A stretch of 64,000 bases of DNA from Nitrospira sp. (GCA_024998595.1 JACOEK010000010.1:1-64000); one strand, 5' to 3'; counted from the first letter of the stretch, positions 8,408-16,272 are shown. The notes: generated by a model from the sequence alone, not told the origin. Program-made: numbers and translations.

Positions 8408-9085
8408 ATGATCAACAATAGCCGCACAATAGGGATGGCGCGAAGGTTCGGACTACGTCAGCGATCTTGGCGGGACATGGTCCTGGTAGGAGCCATCAGC
8501 CTGCTGATGAGCCTGGTGCAGGCCACAGCCGCCTGGTCCGAGCAGGGGCCTACAGAAACTGTGAAGGGAACCGTCTCGGAATTGCTGTACATCCTCAAGG
8601 AGCTCAAAGATCCGAGTCGATCCGAGGCACGGCGTTGGGAAATCGAACAGGTCATTCGCCATCACGTGCATTATGAAGACATGGCCAAACGCTCTCTGGG
8701 CGCATCATGGTGGCAGCTCAGCGATGGATCACGGCGGGAGTATGTCGGATTGTTCGTGCAGTTGCTTCGGGACGCGCTTGCGAATCGCATGGTTGAATAC
8801 TCCGACCAACGGATCAGTTACCTCTCGGAGCAGAGGGCGAGTGATTTTGCTCAAGTCAAAACAAGACTGGTCGGGGACAAGGTCGATACCTTCATCGACT
8901 TTCGGCTGGTCAGTCAGGACGGTCGTTGGCTGGTCTACGATGCAGTGATGGACGGGGGAAGCCTGGTGGCCAGCTATCATGCGCAATTCGCGAATATCAT
9001 TCGCGAGGCGTCCTGCGCGCAGTTGATGGAACGAATTAAAGAGAAGACGCTGGTCGTAAAGTTGTTTGAACGAAGCGGGCCCTGA
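8408..9085 (+). CDS. mlaC: MlaC/Ttg2-type periplasmic phospholipid-binding protein (paralogue 1)
   Basis: The 225-residue product has a signal peptide (MVLVGAISLLMSLVQATAAW region) and then the MlaC/toluene-tolerance fold: ELLYILKELK, WEIEQVIRHHVHYEDMAKR, EYVGLFVQLLRDALANR, ISYLSEQ, VDTFIDFRLVSQDGRWLVYD and SYHAQFANIIRE. MlaC carries phospholipids between the outer membrane and the MlaFEDB complex. ATG 8408 follows AAGGAA (8395-8400). The mlaE-F-D genes are far away at 51.7-54.2 kb, and a clear paralogue lies at 37.6 kb. Confidence 0.88.
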   Translation: MINNSRTIGMARRFGLRQRSWRDMVLVGAISLLMSLVQATAAWSEQGPTETVKGTVSELLYILKELKDPSRSEARRWEIEQVIRHHVHYEDMAKRSLGASWWQLSDGSRREYVGLFVQLLRDALANRMVEYSDQRISYLSEQRASDFAQVKTRLVGDKVDTFIDFRLVSQDGRWLVYDAVMDGGSLVASYHAQFANIIREASCAQLMERIKEKTLVVKLFERSGP

Positions 9086-9140
9086 GGCGACGGACGCCAT
9101 GGCACGGTCACGAGCGGTCATATCCCCGGGAGAAAGCGCA

Positions 9141-9329
9141 ATGAGATGTCCGCGTTGTTATGGCCCCATGATGATGATTAAGATGAAGGACATTGTCACC
9201 GGCACACTGGCATATGGCTGGGGTTGCAGGCAATGTGGTGCAGTCATCGATTCACTGATCGATATTCACCGCCAGTGGCACCTGGAGCCCCGTGCGACCT
9301 GGGCCCATTTGGCTGTCGCCGCCTGCTAG
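9141..9329 (+). CDS. Small zinc-ribbon-like protein
   Basis: The 62-residue product starts MRCPRCYGPMMM and has a second pair in WGCRQCGAVID, giving two CxxC knuckles about 26 residues apart, as in a zinc ribbon. The rest is a short helical tail. ATG 9141 is chosen because GGGAGAAA lies upstream and the protein starts right at the first knuckle; a longer frame begins at 9066 inside the previous gene. It follows the MlaC paralogue by 55 bases. No specific function can be given. Confidence 0.65.
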   Translation: MRCPRCYGPMMMIKMKDIVTGTLAYGWGCRQCGAVIDSLIDIHRQWHLEPRATWAHLAVAAC

Positions 9330-9431
9330 GCCGCGTTATCACATCTCCACGGTCGCAGGTGTGGATGACTGGTTGGGGCGCCCGATGAGCGGAATTCGTT
9401 TCAGGTCTTAGGAACAGTGAAGGAGTGTGTC

Positions 9432-9599
9432 ATGTTGCACGCGGCGTTGATTTCTCTGGTGCTTGGACTCGTGGTTTGGGCGCTCAACTGGACAGGGCTG
9501 GCTGAGATGCCGACCCAGGTGTATTGGCTTTTTACCCTGGGAGGCATGCTGTTGATGCTGATCCACGTTGCGACAAGGCGACCGGCCCGCGTGTGGTAA
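9432..9599 (+). CDS. 55-residue two-helix membrane protein
   Basis: ATG 9432 follows AAGGAG (about 9419-9424). The product has two membrane helices, HAALISLVLGLVVWALNW and VYWLFTLGGMLLMLIHVA, with a basic C-terminal tail RRPARVW. This is the shape of small two-helix (lmo0937/DUF-type) stress or envelope proteins. No function is known. It belongs to the run of small genes between the MlaC paralogue and the Fe-S carrier. Confidence 0.6.
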   Translation: MLHAALISLVLGLVVWALNWTGLAEMPTQVYWLFTLGGMLLMLIHVATRRPARVW

Positions 9600-9903
9600 G
9601 CGGGCTCGTCGTCATGCGGCCACTCTGCGCATACCTATGAGCGTCGCGGCCGGAATCCCTGCGCTCTGCCTCAACGATACAGACACGAGTGAGTTCCGGT
9701 TATGAACGGATGATTCGTCAGGTGATCGACGGCAAGCAATACCGGAACGAGTTGGTCATGCGAAAGCGGTCTCAACTGAAGTGAAATCCCTAGCCCGCAC
9801 ATTGCTCTTTAGCAGCGGTTCCTGTGCACAGGGTCAGAATCTATCAACGCAGACAGCTTGATGAGCCGGCAATAACCCTCAGTGAAGGTGGGAGAATCGA
9901 GGA
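9600..9903. other. Short intergenic stretch with a possible mini-frame
   Basis: A 24-codon frame at 9710-9784 on the plus strand (MIRQVIDGKQYRNELVMRKR and four more residues) is the only coding-like signal, without a good ribosome-binding site; it may be a gene remnant. I see no repeat or fold in the remainder. Confidence 0.3.
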
Positions 9904-10092
9904 ATGAGTATGACTCCGGAAGAACGCATCGCGAATATGACAAAGGCGATCAATCAAGCCATCAAGGTGATGGCGGATCGTTTCGGATCGACGGAGGAAG
10001 ATGTGGCGCGAGCCATTCAAGGCTTGAAGACCTCTTTGCAAACGACACCGCAGGACAAGCCGGTTCCAGTCGGGGCTGCCACTCAGGTCTAG
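9904..10092 (+). CDS. Small hypothetical protein
   Basis: The 62-residue product is soluble and mostly helical (MTPEERIANMTKAINQAIKV, then RFGSTEEDVARAIQGLK) with a Pro/Thr/Val-rich tail. ATG 9904 pairs with GTGGGAG about nine bases upstream; ATG 9910 pairs with GAGG and would remove two residues. No family is recognised. A hairpin (10127-10146) follows the gene. Confidence 0.55.
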   Translation: MSMTPEERIANMTKAINQAIKVMADRFGSTEEDVARAIQGLKTSLQTTPQDKPVPVGAATQV

Positions 10093-10126
10093 GGCCTTTG
10101 GTGTAGCCTACTCGGGCAATTTATTT

Positions 10127-10146
10127 CATCGGCGAGGTCGCCGGTG
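10127..10146 (+). terminator. Possible hairpin terminator without a strong T-run
   Basis: CATCGGCG (10127-10134) pairs with CGCCGGTG (10139-10146) around a four-base loop. There is no T-tract after it. Its place between a gene end and the next promoter suggests a transcript end, but this is inference. Confidence 0.35.
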
Positions 10147-10253
10147 ACGAGGCGATTGATCCGATTTCACTCGGCGCTGAGAGCAGCGGTCCGCTCTATA
10201 CTCAGTGGATACCTGTCGGCATCAGTTGACAACGGGCTAGGTCTCAATATCGC

Positions 10254-10395
10254 TTGACTCGGATCGCCAGAGAGCTTAGCGTGAACATATGACGTCTCTA
10301 GCTCCGTCGACTGTTCTCTCCCTCGCGCTTCGAACCTCCATCCCGCGCGACTGATTGTCCGGTCTCCGTCGCTTCTTACGCCAGAGTGCCCTGCA
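10254..10395 (+). promoter_or_regulatory. Promoter plus conserved leader, copy B
   Basis: TTGACT (10254-10259), 17 bases, TAGCGT (10277-10282), six bases, then ATGACGT (10289-10295). The leader continues with CGACTGTTCTCTCCC, CCTCCATCCC and GGTCTCCGTCGCTTCT (10361-10376), ending TACGCCAGAG (10377-10386). Copy C aligns with this over about 110 bases with few gaps. It precedes the A-type Fe-S carrier and the oxidoreductase operon, giving a leader of about 230 bases. Confidence 0.65.
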
Positions 10396-10518
10396 CTGAC
10401 CGATGATGCCGTCTTCGTGAACGGAGCGATTGTCGCTTGCGGTGAAGAACGGTGTTGTGCCCAGTCGTTCCATCCGACACCATTGTCCGTTTCATATAGC
10501 AGTACAAGGGAGCAACCT

Positions 10519-10839
10519 ATGATTACCATTACCGCCACGGCAGAAGAGAAAATTCGCGAATTGATGCTGGAAGAGAAAGACACGCTCGGGTTGCGTGTGT
10601 ACGTGAAAGGCGGGGGTTGCCATGGCTATCAATACGGAATGGCATTCGAGTCAAAGATGAGCGACGACGATACCGTCATTGAAAAGGGCGATGTGAAGGT
10701 GATCATGGATTCGCAAAGCGCTCCTCTATTGAACGGCTGTGAAGTCGATTATGTCGATAGCGTGCAGGGTTCTGGCTTTGCGATCAAGAATCCGCAAGCC
10801 AAGACCACCTGTGGGTGCGGCAGCTCATTCAGTGCCTAA
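10519..10839 (+). CDS. erpA: A-type iron-sulfur carrier (ErpA/IscA family)
   Basis: The 106-residue protein delivers Fe-S clusters to apo-enzymes. The three conserved cysteines are visible in GGGCHGYQYG and the C-terminal TCGCGSSF motif; the fold starts ITITATAEEKIRELML. ATG 10519 follows AAGGGAG (10505-10511). It lies 55 bases before the oxidoreductase alpha subunit and is preceded by promoter copy B, so it may mature the 4Fe-4S clusters of the encoded beta subunits. Assignment to ErpA rather than another A-type carrier is by general likeness. Confidence 0.9.
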   Translation: MITITATAEEKIRELMLEEKDTLGLRVYVKGGGCHGYQYGMAFESKMSDDDTVIEKGDVKVIMDSQSAPLLNGCEVDYVDSVQGSGFAIKNPQAKTTCGCGSSFSA

Positions 10840-10894
10840 TTCCGGCAGCGTCGCTGCCCTGTGCGGTCGTCACTGTGACTGAAGGAGGTCCGCT

Positions 10895-12100
10895 ATGGAA
10901 CCCACATCCGTCATCGGAACCAAAAATAAAAAAGGCCAGGTCTTCACCGACCCCCGCATCATGATGCGGGAGGCGCCTCGTACGCCGTCTTTTTATACCG
11001 GCAGCGAAGTCATTAAGGAAGCCATCCGTCGCGCTAGCATCGACGTGATGATCGCGTATCCGATCACACCGCAAAGCGAGGCCGCTGCATTGATCGGCGA
11101 GCTGTTTGCGGAGGGCTACATCGGAGACTATTTCCGCGGGGAAAGTGAATTTGCCGTGATGTCGCAATGCGCAGGGGCCGCTTTCGGCGGAGCCCGTGTC
11201 TTCACGACGACGGCAGGACCCGGCACGATGCGGGCGATGGAAAATTTCCCCATGTGGGCGGGTGCCCGCCTCCCGATCCAATGTATCGTGACCTGCCGGG
11301 GGATCAATTCCCCGCTGTCGATTCAACCGGACACCATCGAGATTTCCTATTTGATGCAGACAGGCATGCTTGTCTGGCATGCGGAGACGGCGCAAGACTT
11401 CTATGATTGGATTCTCGTGGGCTATATGGTGTCGGAGGAGCCCGAGGTGCATTTGCCATTGGCGCTCTGCTGCGACGGATTCTTTGTGACGCACACCAAA
11501 GACGTTGTCGATCTGACGCCGACAGATATGTGTCTGCCGCCCTACGACCCGTATCGTTCACCGGTGCCTTGCATGGATATGGAATGTCCGCCGGTCCGGA
11601 TGATGCGCGATCCGTTCATCATGAAAAGCAACTACATCAGTTATGCCACGCACGCGAGCTGGCAGCAGGAGGTCTGGGCTGCTGCAGAACGGTCGCGGAA
11701 GCACACGATTGCCTGGTTGAACGGGTTAATCGAAACTGAAGATGTTGAGGCCGACGTGCTCATCGTCACCTCCGGTACCGCCGTGTCTCAGGGGCGTGAA
11801 GCGATTCGTCTTCTGGCCGATGAAGGTATTCGCGTGGGACTGGTGAAGATCAAAACGCTCCGGCCCTGGCCGGAAGAGGAAATTAAGGAAGCCACCAAGC
11901 ACGCCACTCACATCATTGTGCCGGAATTCAATGTCATCGGGTGGATGGCGAAGGAGATCAAGGCGACCATTCCACGAAGTGAGCGTGTCATCGCCGGTCC
12001 GCGAGTGTGTGGCGGGATGACCATGCCGCCAGAGATCATCGTGGAGGAAATTAAGCGCGCGCTTGGGGTGCGTTCCGGCACGCTCGCCGGTCGCGGTTGA
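10895..12100 (+). CDS. porA: 2-oxoacid:ferredoxin oxidoreductase, alpha subunit
   Basis: The 401-residue alpha subunit of a pyruvate- or 2-oxoacid:ferredoxin oxidoreductase provides the substrate and pyrophosphate domains. YPITPQS at 55-61 is the thiamine-contacting motif, RGESEFAVMSQCAGAAFGGAR and TTAGPGTMRAMENF follow, and the C-terminal domain II runs to about 390 with VLIVTSGTAVSQGREAIRLL. In autotrophs such enzymes fix CO2 onto acetyl- or succinyl-CoA in the reductive TCA cycle. ATG 10895 follows AAGGAGG. Whether pyruvate or 2-oxoglutarate is the substrate cannot be read from sequence. Gamma and delta genes are absent here. Confidence 0.9.
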   Translation: MEPTSVIGTKNKKGQVFTDPRIMMREAPRTPSFYTGSEVIKEAIRRASIDVMIAYPITPQSEAAALIGELFAEGYIGDYFRGESEFAVMSQCAGAAFGGARVFTTTAGPGTMRAMENFPMWAGARLPIQCIVTCRGINSPLSIQPDTIEISYLMQTGMLVWHAETAQDFYDWILVGYMVSEEPEVHLPLALCCDGFFVTHTKDVVDLTPTDMCLPPYDPYRSPVPCMDMECPPVRMMRDPFIMKSNYISYATHASWQQEVWAAAERSRKHTIAWLNGLIETEDVEADVLIVTSGTAVSQGREAIRLLADEGIRVGLVKIKTLRPWPEEEIKEATKHATHIIVPEFNVIGWMAKEIKATIPRSERVIAGPRVCGGMTMPPEIIVEEIKRALGVRSGTLAGRG

Positions 12101-12182
12101 CGCGTCGAGCGCCGGAGGACGACAAGAGTTTCTAGACGGTATATCGCACATTGACGCTCAGCAGAGCTGAGAGGAGATAGAG

Positions 12183-13079
12183 ATGAGCAAAGAACGCATC
12201 AAGATTTCGCCGGAACTGTACGACATCATGCCGTCGGACTACCAGGACCTGGTCAGCAGCGCGACCTATGGCAAGGAAGACCGGGGATGGAAAGACATCG
12301 GTACCTCCAAGGAACTCATCGAACAGCACTCACTCTGTGCCGGATGTCCTGAATCCATGGCCTTTCGCTATATTTTAGCGTCGCTTCCCAACCCCGAAGA
12401 TACGGTCATGGTTGGCTCGACCGGCTGTACGAGTCTCGTGTTTCCGATGGTGGCCGTCCACAACATCCACTCCCTGTTCGGCAACCAGAATGCGATCGCG
12501 TCGGGGCTCAAACGTGCGTTGAGTGTCCGCTTTCCTGATCGGATCAAGGATGTGGTCGTGTTGGCGGGGGATGGTGCGACGGTGGACATCGGCCTGGACA
12601 TGACCCTGCAGGCCTGGTTTCGGCAAGAAAAGTTCACAACCATCTGCTTCGATAACGAACTCTACGCCAACACGGGCGGGCAGGAGAGCGGTCTAATGCA
12701 GAAGGGCTTCGTGGCCAAGATGGCGCCGGTCGGAAAACTGTTCGATAAGGTCAGGTTGCCTGAAATTGCCCGGGAGTCCGGCTGTCACTACGTGGTCAAT
12801 TGCACGGTCAGCAAGCCCTCTCTGGTCGAGAAGGTGGTGCGCAACGCCGTACTGATCGCGCGTGAAATCGGGCCGACCTATCTGCAACTCTATACGCCCT
12901 GCATTCTGGAGATCGGCAAGAACAGCATGGAAGGTCTGCAGGAAATGCGGGACTCTGAGAAGCCCACGGAGCGTTTTGCCTTCAAGGAATACATCAGCGA
13001 GCCGGCGAAACAGCTCTTAGCGGAGCGTGATGCCAAAGCCAAAGAAAAGAAAGCCGCTGCCAAGCAACTGGTGTCGTAA
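12183..13079 (+). CDS. porB: 2-oxoacid:ferredoxin oxidoreductase, beta subunit 1
   Basis: The 298-residue beta subunit binds thiamine diphosphate and one 4Fe-4S cluster. Cluster cysteines are C52 and C55 (CAGC), C82 (STGC) and C240 (YTPC). The TPP/Mg motif is AGDGATVDIG (GDG 129-131) with DNELYANTGGQ at 157-167. GAGGAGA lies just before the ATG. The C-terminal 30 residues are Lys/Ala-rich. It lies 82 bases after the alpha gene and 52 bases before a second, homologous beta gene. Confidence 0.9.
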   Translation: MSKERIKISPELYDIMPSDYQDLVSSATYGKEDRGWKDIGTSKELIEQHSLCAGCPESMAFRYILASLPNPEDTVMVGSTGCTSLVFPMVAVHNIHSLFGNQNAIASGLKRALSVRFPDRIKDVVVLAGDGATVDIGLDMTLQAWFRQEKFTTICFDNELYANTGGQESGLMQKGFVAKMAPVGKLFDKVRLPEIARESGCHYVVNCTVSKPSLVEKVVRNAVLIAREIGPTYLQLYTPCILEIGKNSMEGLQEMRDSEKPTERFAFKEYISEPAKQLLAERDAKAKEKKAAAKQLVS

Positions 13080-13131
13080 GCGATAGGATTATCACCGCCG
13101 CTTCCGCGGCAATGAGAGAGCGAGGTTTTAG

Positions 13132-14025
13132 ATGAGTCTTGATTATGTGAAGTTTGCACCGGGTTTCGAGCAGTTTATGCCGAAAGAATATCGGGATATG
13201 GTCGAACATGGACCATTCGGAAAAAAGACTACGGTATCGCAGATGGGCAGCTTCAAGGAAATCCTGGAAGAACACCCGATGTGTGCCGGTTGTGCCATGA
13301 CTCTGTTCATCCGGTTGGCGATTATTGCCTTTCCGAATCCCGAAGATACCATTACCGTCGGAACGGCCGGTTGCGGACGATTGGCGATTTCCCAAGCAGC
13401 AATCCCGTTCGTGTACGGGAACTACGGCGACCAGAACGGTGTCGCGAGCGGTTTATCGCGCGGACTTCGGCTCCGTTTCGGCGACAAGCCGAAAGATGTG
13501 GTGGTGATTGCAGGTGACGGCGGAACCGCCGACATTGGCTTTCAGCAGGTGCTGCATTCCTGGTTCCGGAAGGAACGGTTTACGACCATCATGTTGGATA
13601 ACGAAGTGTACGGCAATACCGGCGGGCAGGAAAGCGGGATGACGACCCGTGGCGCTGTGTTGAAAATGGCTCCGCTCGGCAAGAAGTTCGAAAAAATGGA
13701 CATGGTCACGATGGCCAAAGTCGCCGGCTGTTCCTATATCGCCACGGTCGTGCCAAACAATCCGCGGCGGGTGGAAAGCGTCATCAAAAAGGCCGTATTG
13801 ATCGCCCGGGACATCGGCCCGACCTATATTCAAGCCTATACCTCATGCAACATCGAGTACGCGATTCCGACCGACAAGGTGATGGAAGACGCCAAGACGG
13901 TCGAAGACGATCGGTACAAGTTTACCGAGTACGTCAGTGACGAAGCGAAGGCCTATCTGGCCGAGCGATACGGCTACAAGGAATTTATGCCGAAAGCCGT
14001 GTCTGCTTCAGTTACAACGGCTTGA
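13132..14025 (+). CDS. 2-oxoacid:ferredoxin oxidoreductase, beta subunit 2
   Basis: The 297-residue protein is a full-length paralogue of the preceding beta subunit. It keeps every cofactor ligand at the same spacing: C51, C54, C81 and C239, AGDGGTADIG (GDG 128-130) and DNEVYGNTGGQ (156-166). By eye roughly half the positions are identical to beta 1, with the main differences in the first 50 residues, the segment after the third cysteine (GRLAISQAAIPFVYGNYGD) and the C-terminus. It could give the shared alpha subunit a second substrate range or form a mixed complex. A strong hairpin at 14080-14108 closes the operon. Confidence 0.88.
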   Translation: MSLDYVKFAPGFEQFMPKEYRDMVEHGPFGKKTTVSQMGSFKEILEEHPMCAGCAMTLFIRLAIIAFPNPEDTITVGTAGCGRLAISQAAIPFVYGNYGDQNGVASGLSRGLRLRFGDKPKDVVVIAGDGGTADIGFQQVLHSWFRKERFTTIMLDNEVYGNTGGQESGMTTRGAVLKMAPLGKKFEKMDMVTMAKVAGCSYIATVVPNNPRRVESVIKKAVLIARDIGPTYIQAYTSCNIEYAIPTDKVMEDAKTVEDDRYKFTEYVSDEAKAYLAERYGYKEFMPKAVSASVTTA

Positions 14026-14079
14026 GCTTCGTAAAGTAAGCCAGCTCAACCAAGCGTGCGCGGGCTTCTGAAGGTTTCT

Positions 14080-14108
14080 GACGGGTGGGAGTGAGTCTCC
14101 CGCCCGTC
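14080..14108 (+). terminator. Hairpin terminator after the oxidoreductase operon
   Basis: GACGGGTGGGAG (14080-14091) pairs with CTCCCGCCCGTC (14097-14108) over twelve positions including one G-T pair, with a five-base loop. Only a weak pyrimidine run follows, so efficiency is uncertain. Confidence 0.6.
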
Positions 14109-14243
14109 TAACTCCTCTGGCCGCTACCCTCCTTGTTACTTGGTTGATTTGACTGATGCCTGATTCGACGTGCCCCTTGCCCCTTCAAAATAATTAAGTT
14201 GCATGGAATCAATGGCTTGGTCCTTGGACCGCTGTTGGTTCCG

Positions 14244-14390
14244 TTGACACGGCCAGTAATGCCCTGTAGTGTGGGGCATGACGTGTTGAGCCACGCCGAC
14301 TGTCCCATCTTGCGCGCCTCCTTCCATCCTACGCGCGTCTGATTCCCCGGTCTTCGCCGCTTCTACGCCAGAGTTCCCATCTTAGACCAC
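14244..14390 (+). promoter_or_regulatory. Promoter plus conserved leader, copy C
   Basis: TTGACA (14244-14249), 17 bases, TAGTGT (14267-14272), five bases, ATGACGT (14278-14284). The leader continues GAGCCACGCCGACTGTCCC, CCTCCTTCCATCC, then GGTCTTCGCCGCTTCT (14349-14364) and ACGCCAGAG (14365-14373). It leads to the CsbD-like gene at 14473 with an untranslated stretch of about 190 bases. Confidence 0.65.
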
Positions 14391-14472
14391 CGGGTCTCGG
14401 CATGCGTCCGCGCGTGTCAGCCCTCACAACGGTGTGGCGCGGTACTCGCCACGGATACATAAAGGAGACGAT

Positions 14473-14715
14473 ATGACACAGGAACAATTCCAACAGTTCT
14501 GGCTGCAACTCAAAGCTCCCCTCAAGGCCAACTGGGAGAAGATCACTGAAAGCGATCTTGGTGAAATCCAAGGGAGTCTCGTGAAGTTTGGTGATGTGAT
14601 CCAGAAGCGTTATGGTGAGGGGCACAAGGACGAAGTCAGTCTGTGGGCGGATCGCCGCCATGCCCATTGGAGCGGAAATTACCTCGGATACCAAGATCCG
14701 AAGCCAACCGCCTAA
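14473..14715 (+). CDS. CsbD-like stress protein
   Basis: The 80-residue soluble helical protein resembles the CsbD family (general stress response in Bacillus): FWLQLKAPLKANWEKITESD followed by LGEIQGSLVKFGDVIQKRYG. The W-x-K-x-T-x-x-D-L-x-E-I-x-G pattern is diagnostic. The C-terminal 25 residues (WADRRHAHWSGNYLGYQD) are an extension. AAAGGAG sits at 14461-14467. Function in the family is unknown beyond stress induction. It is the first gene after promoter copy C. Confidence 0.78.
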   Translation: MTQEQFQQFWLQLKAPLKANWEKITESDLGEIQGSLVKFGDVIQKRYGEGHKDEVSLWADRRHAHWSGNYLGYQDPKPTA

Positions 14716-14797
14716 TTCGGCACATTGATTCAGAACGTATGGCTATCAGTGGGGCGCGCGCCTCCTTTGCGATAGAACCAGAAAGAGAGCATGTGTC

Positions 14798-15142
14798 ATG
14801 CGAAAAATCGTGATCAACAAAAGTTATGATCAGTTTTGCCTGAGCTACAAAGCGTTCCTGCGTCTGCGTGAGTTGGGGCAGCCGGATGCACTCAAGGAGA
14901 CCGATCTGGGAGCCTACTGGCCCTCAGCGGCAGGCCCACAGGAGCCGAGTCTCAATCAATGCGGCATGTTGGTCCCGCGCGACGACAAGCGGCTGGTTCA
15001 AGTGGTGGAAGAGTTGCAGAGAGAGGCCAATGGCCATTGTGCCGAGCTGAAGGTGGTCTCGATTCCGGACGATGTGTCGTGGGTCATTGCGAAGACGAAC
15101 GGTAGCGAGCATGTCAGCGAACAACATCGCACGTGGGCGTGA
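14798..15142 (+). CDS. Conserved hypothetical protein, 114 residues
   Basis: The product starts MRKIVINKSYDQFCLSYKAF and continues with LRLRELGQPDALKE, PSLNQCGMLVPRDDKRLVQV, NGHCAELKVVSIPDD and ends EHRTW-like (EQHRTWA). This architecture, an N-terminal strand plus a C-terminal SIPDDVSW-x-I block, is one I associate with a widespread uncharacterised family of small cytoplasmic proteins. It has no membrane segment. It follows the CsbD-like gene by 82 bases in the same direction. Function is unknown. Confidence 0.75.
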   Translation: MRKIVINKSYDQFCLSYKAFLRLRELGQPDALKETDLGAYWPSAAGPQEPSLNQCGMLVPRDDKRLVQVVEELQREANGHCAELKVVSIPDDVSWVIAKTNGSEHVSEQHRTWA

Positions 15143-15223
15143 GGTTGTGACGACCGTAGCGCAGGCATTCACCCCGGCAGGGTGAGCCTGCCTCGTGTGT
15201 CTGAGTTCTGACCACTGATTTAC

Positions 15224-15261
15224 GAGCAGGGTCTGTCGTCTGTCTCGAGACGGCCCTGCTC
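15224..15261 (+). terminator. Possible stem-loop terminator
   Basis: GAGCAGGG (15224-15231) pairs perfectly with CCCTGCTC (15254-15261) across a 22-base loop that itself contains a GTCTCGAGAC-like palindrome. It lies between convergent genes. The T-run after it is short, so the terminator role is tentative. Confidence 0.45.
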
Positions 15262-15372
15262 GCATCATTTCCTGCAAGTGCTTTCCCCCGATGGGTACTT
15301 ATCCGCCAATGCACTCTGTATCATCCATCCAATTATGTTTGTGCCGGTTGACCGGTCCGATACAACGTTTAG

Positions 15373-15789
15373 TTAGAAGGACCGGCAGGCCTGTGAACGA
15401 ATCCTCATAACCGCCTCCTGCTGGAATCGCTTCTTGTAGCTCTCGATAATCCGACGCACGGCCCGGTCTTTTTCCTGATCTTCCTCGTGCGCCAATTGGA
15501 GCACATAGGTCTGTTCCTGTTCCAACAAACCTGAGGAGGTCTTCCACTGACCTGAAGCAACCCAGGATGTCAGCCCTTCAGGCGAAGTCGGTGTGATCGT
15601 ATCGTTGAGAAAGGCTGCCCATTCCTCGGTAGTGACGACACCGTGTGGTTTAGCCGTGCCAAAATAGAGTGTATCCAGCACTACTGAATGTTCATCGGGT
15701 GAGCAGCCCGGTGGTTGTATGGAGGTACAGCCTGCGAGGAAGGAAAGAAGGAGTGCAGCTGAAAGAAGTGCCGTCAATCTCATCGCCAT
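15373..15789 (-). CDS. DUF3574-type lipoprotein
   Basis: The 138-residue product has a lipoprotein signal: MAMRLTALLSAALLLSFLAG followed by Cys in the LAGC lipobox. The mature part contains LDTLYFGTAKPHGVVTTEEW and FLNDTITPTSPEGLTSWVAS, then GQWKTSSG, which match the DUF3574 family, and a helix ending in RRIIESYKKRFQQEAVMRI. The protein should be anchored in the envelope facing the periplasm. Function is unknown. ATG 15789 and ATG 15783 are both possible starts. It precedes nothing obvious in an operon. Confidence 0.82.
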   Translation of the reverse strand: MAMRLTALLSAALLLSFLAGCTSIQPPGCSPDEHSVVLDTLYFGTAKPHGVVTTEEWAAFLNDTITPTSPEGLTSWVASGQWKTSSGLLEQEQTYVLQLAHEEDQEKDRAVRRIIESYKKRFQQEAVMRIRSQACRSF

Positions 15790-15840
15790 CGGAGAGTGAA
15801 TTTTACCCTAAGTGGGAAGTGAGCAGGGCGGGCCGTGCCG

Positions 15841-16134
15841 CTATTTTTTCGACTTAGTCGAGTTCGGAGACGGGGAAGGTTTGGAGGATTTGCCCGCTTC
15901 CTTATCGCTGCCGGTCACTTGCTTGAAGGTTTTGCCGATGGCGGGGCCGATTTTCGGAATTTCCTCCTCGATGTTTTTCGCAGCACTCTTCAAACCTCGA
16001 CCGATTTCGTCGAGTGTCACGCCCTGGTTGGATCCGGCCTTACCGCTGCCGGAAGCTTCCGATGCGGCGTTCGCCGTCAGTATTTGACCGTCAAGCCATA
16101 AGAACAGAGAGAGGAGGACGACTATCATTTGCAT
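15841..16134 (-). CDS. Small exported Ser/Lys-rich protein
   Basis: The 97-residue product has a signal peptide (MIVVLLSLFLWLDGQILTANAA) and a mature region of about 75 residues with GVTLDEIGRGLKSAAKNIEE and IGPAIGKTFKQVTG, ending in a Ser/Pro/Lys-rich tail. ATG 16134 is preferred because GAGG lies seven bases upstream; ATG 16146 would add four residues. No domain is recognised; the amphipathic repeats might contact membranes or peptidoglycan. It is divergent from the helicase gene. Confidence 0.65.
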   Translation of the reverse strand: MQMIVVLLSLFLWLDGQILTANAASEASGSGKAGSNQGVTLDEIGRGLKSAAKNIEEEIPKIGPAIGKTFKQVTGSDKEAGKSSKPSPSPNSTKSKK

Positions 16135-16242
16135 CGTGGGCCTCATTTGCTAGATTCCAGTATAGGCTATTCGGGCGCTGCGGAAAACCCTTCCCAACAG
16201 GCCAATCGGTCAGCAGGGAGTCGGCCGGAACACGCGGACTAG

Positions 16243-16272
16243 TTGACCGATAGGGGCGCCGTGCGGTAGAGT
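16243..16272 (+). promoter_or_regulatory. Putative promoter of the DEAD-box helicase gene
   Basis: TTGACC (16243-16248), 18 bases and TAGAGT (16267-16272) match the TAGNGT type of -10 seen in the three leader modules. It would give an untranslated leader of about 165 bases, also rich in pyrimidines with several CCTCC-like stretches. Confidence 0.5.

Noticed and set aside
14108-14308. 66-codon minus-strand frame across leader copy C, with GGAGG before its ATG
   Set aside because: Copies A and B do not keep this frame, while the promoter spacing and leader blocks are kept in all three, so I read the region as a plus-strand promoter and leader. It remains the main alternative to test.
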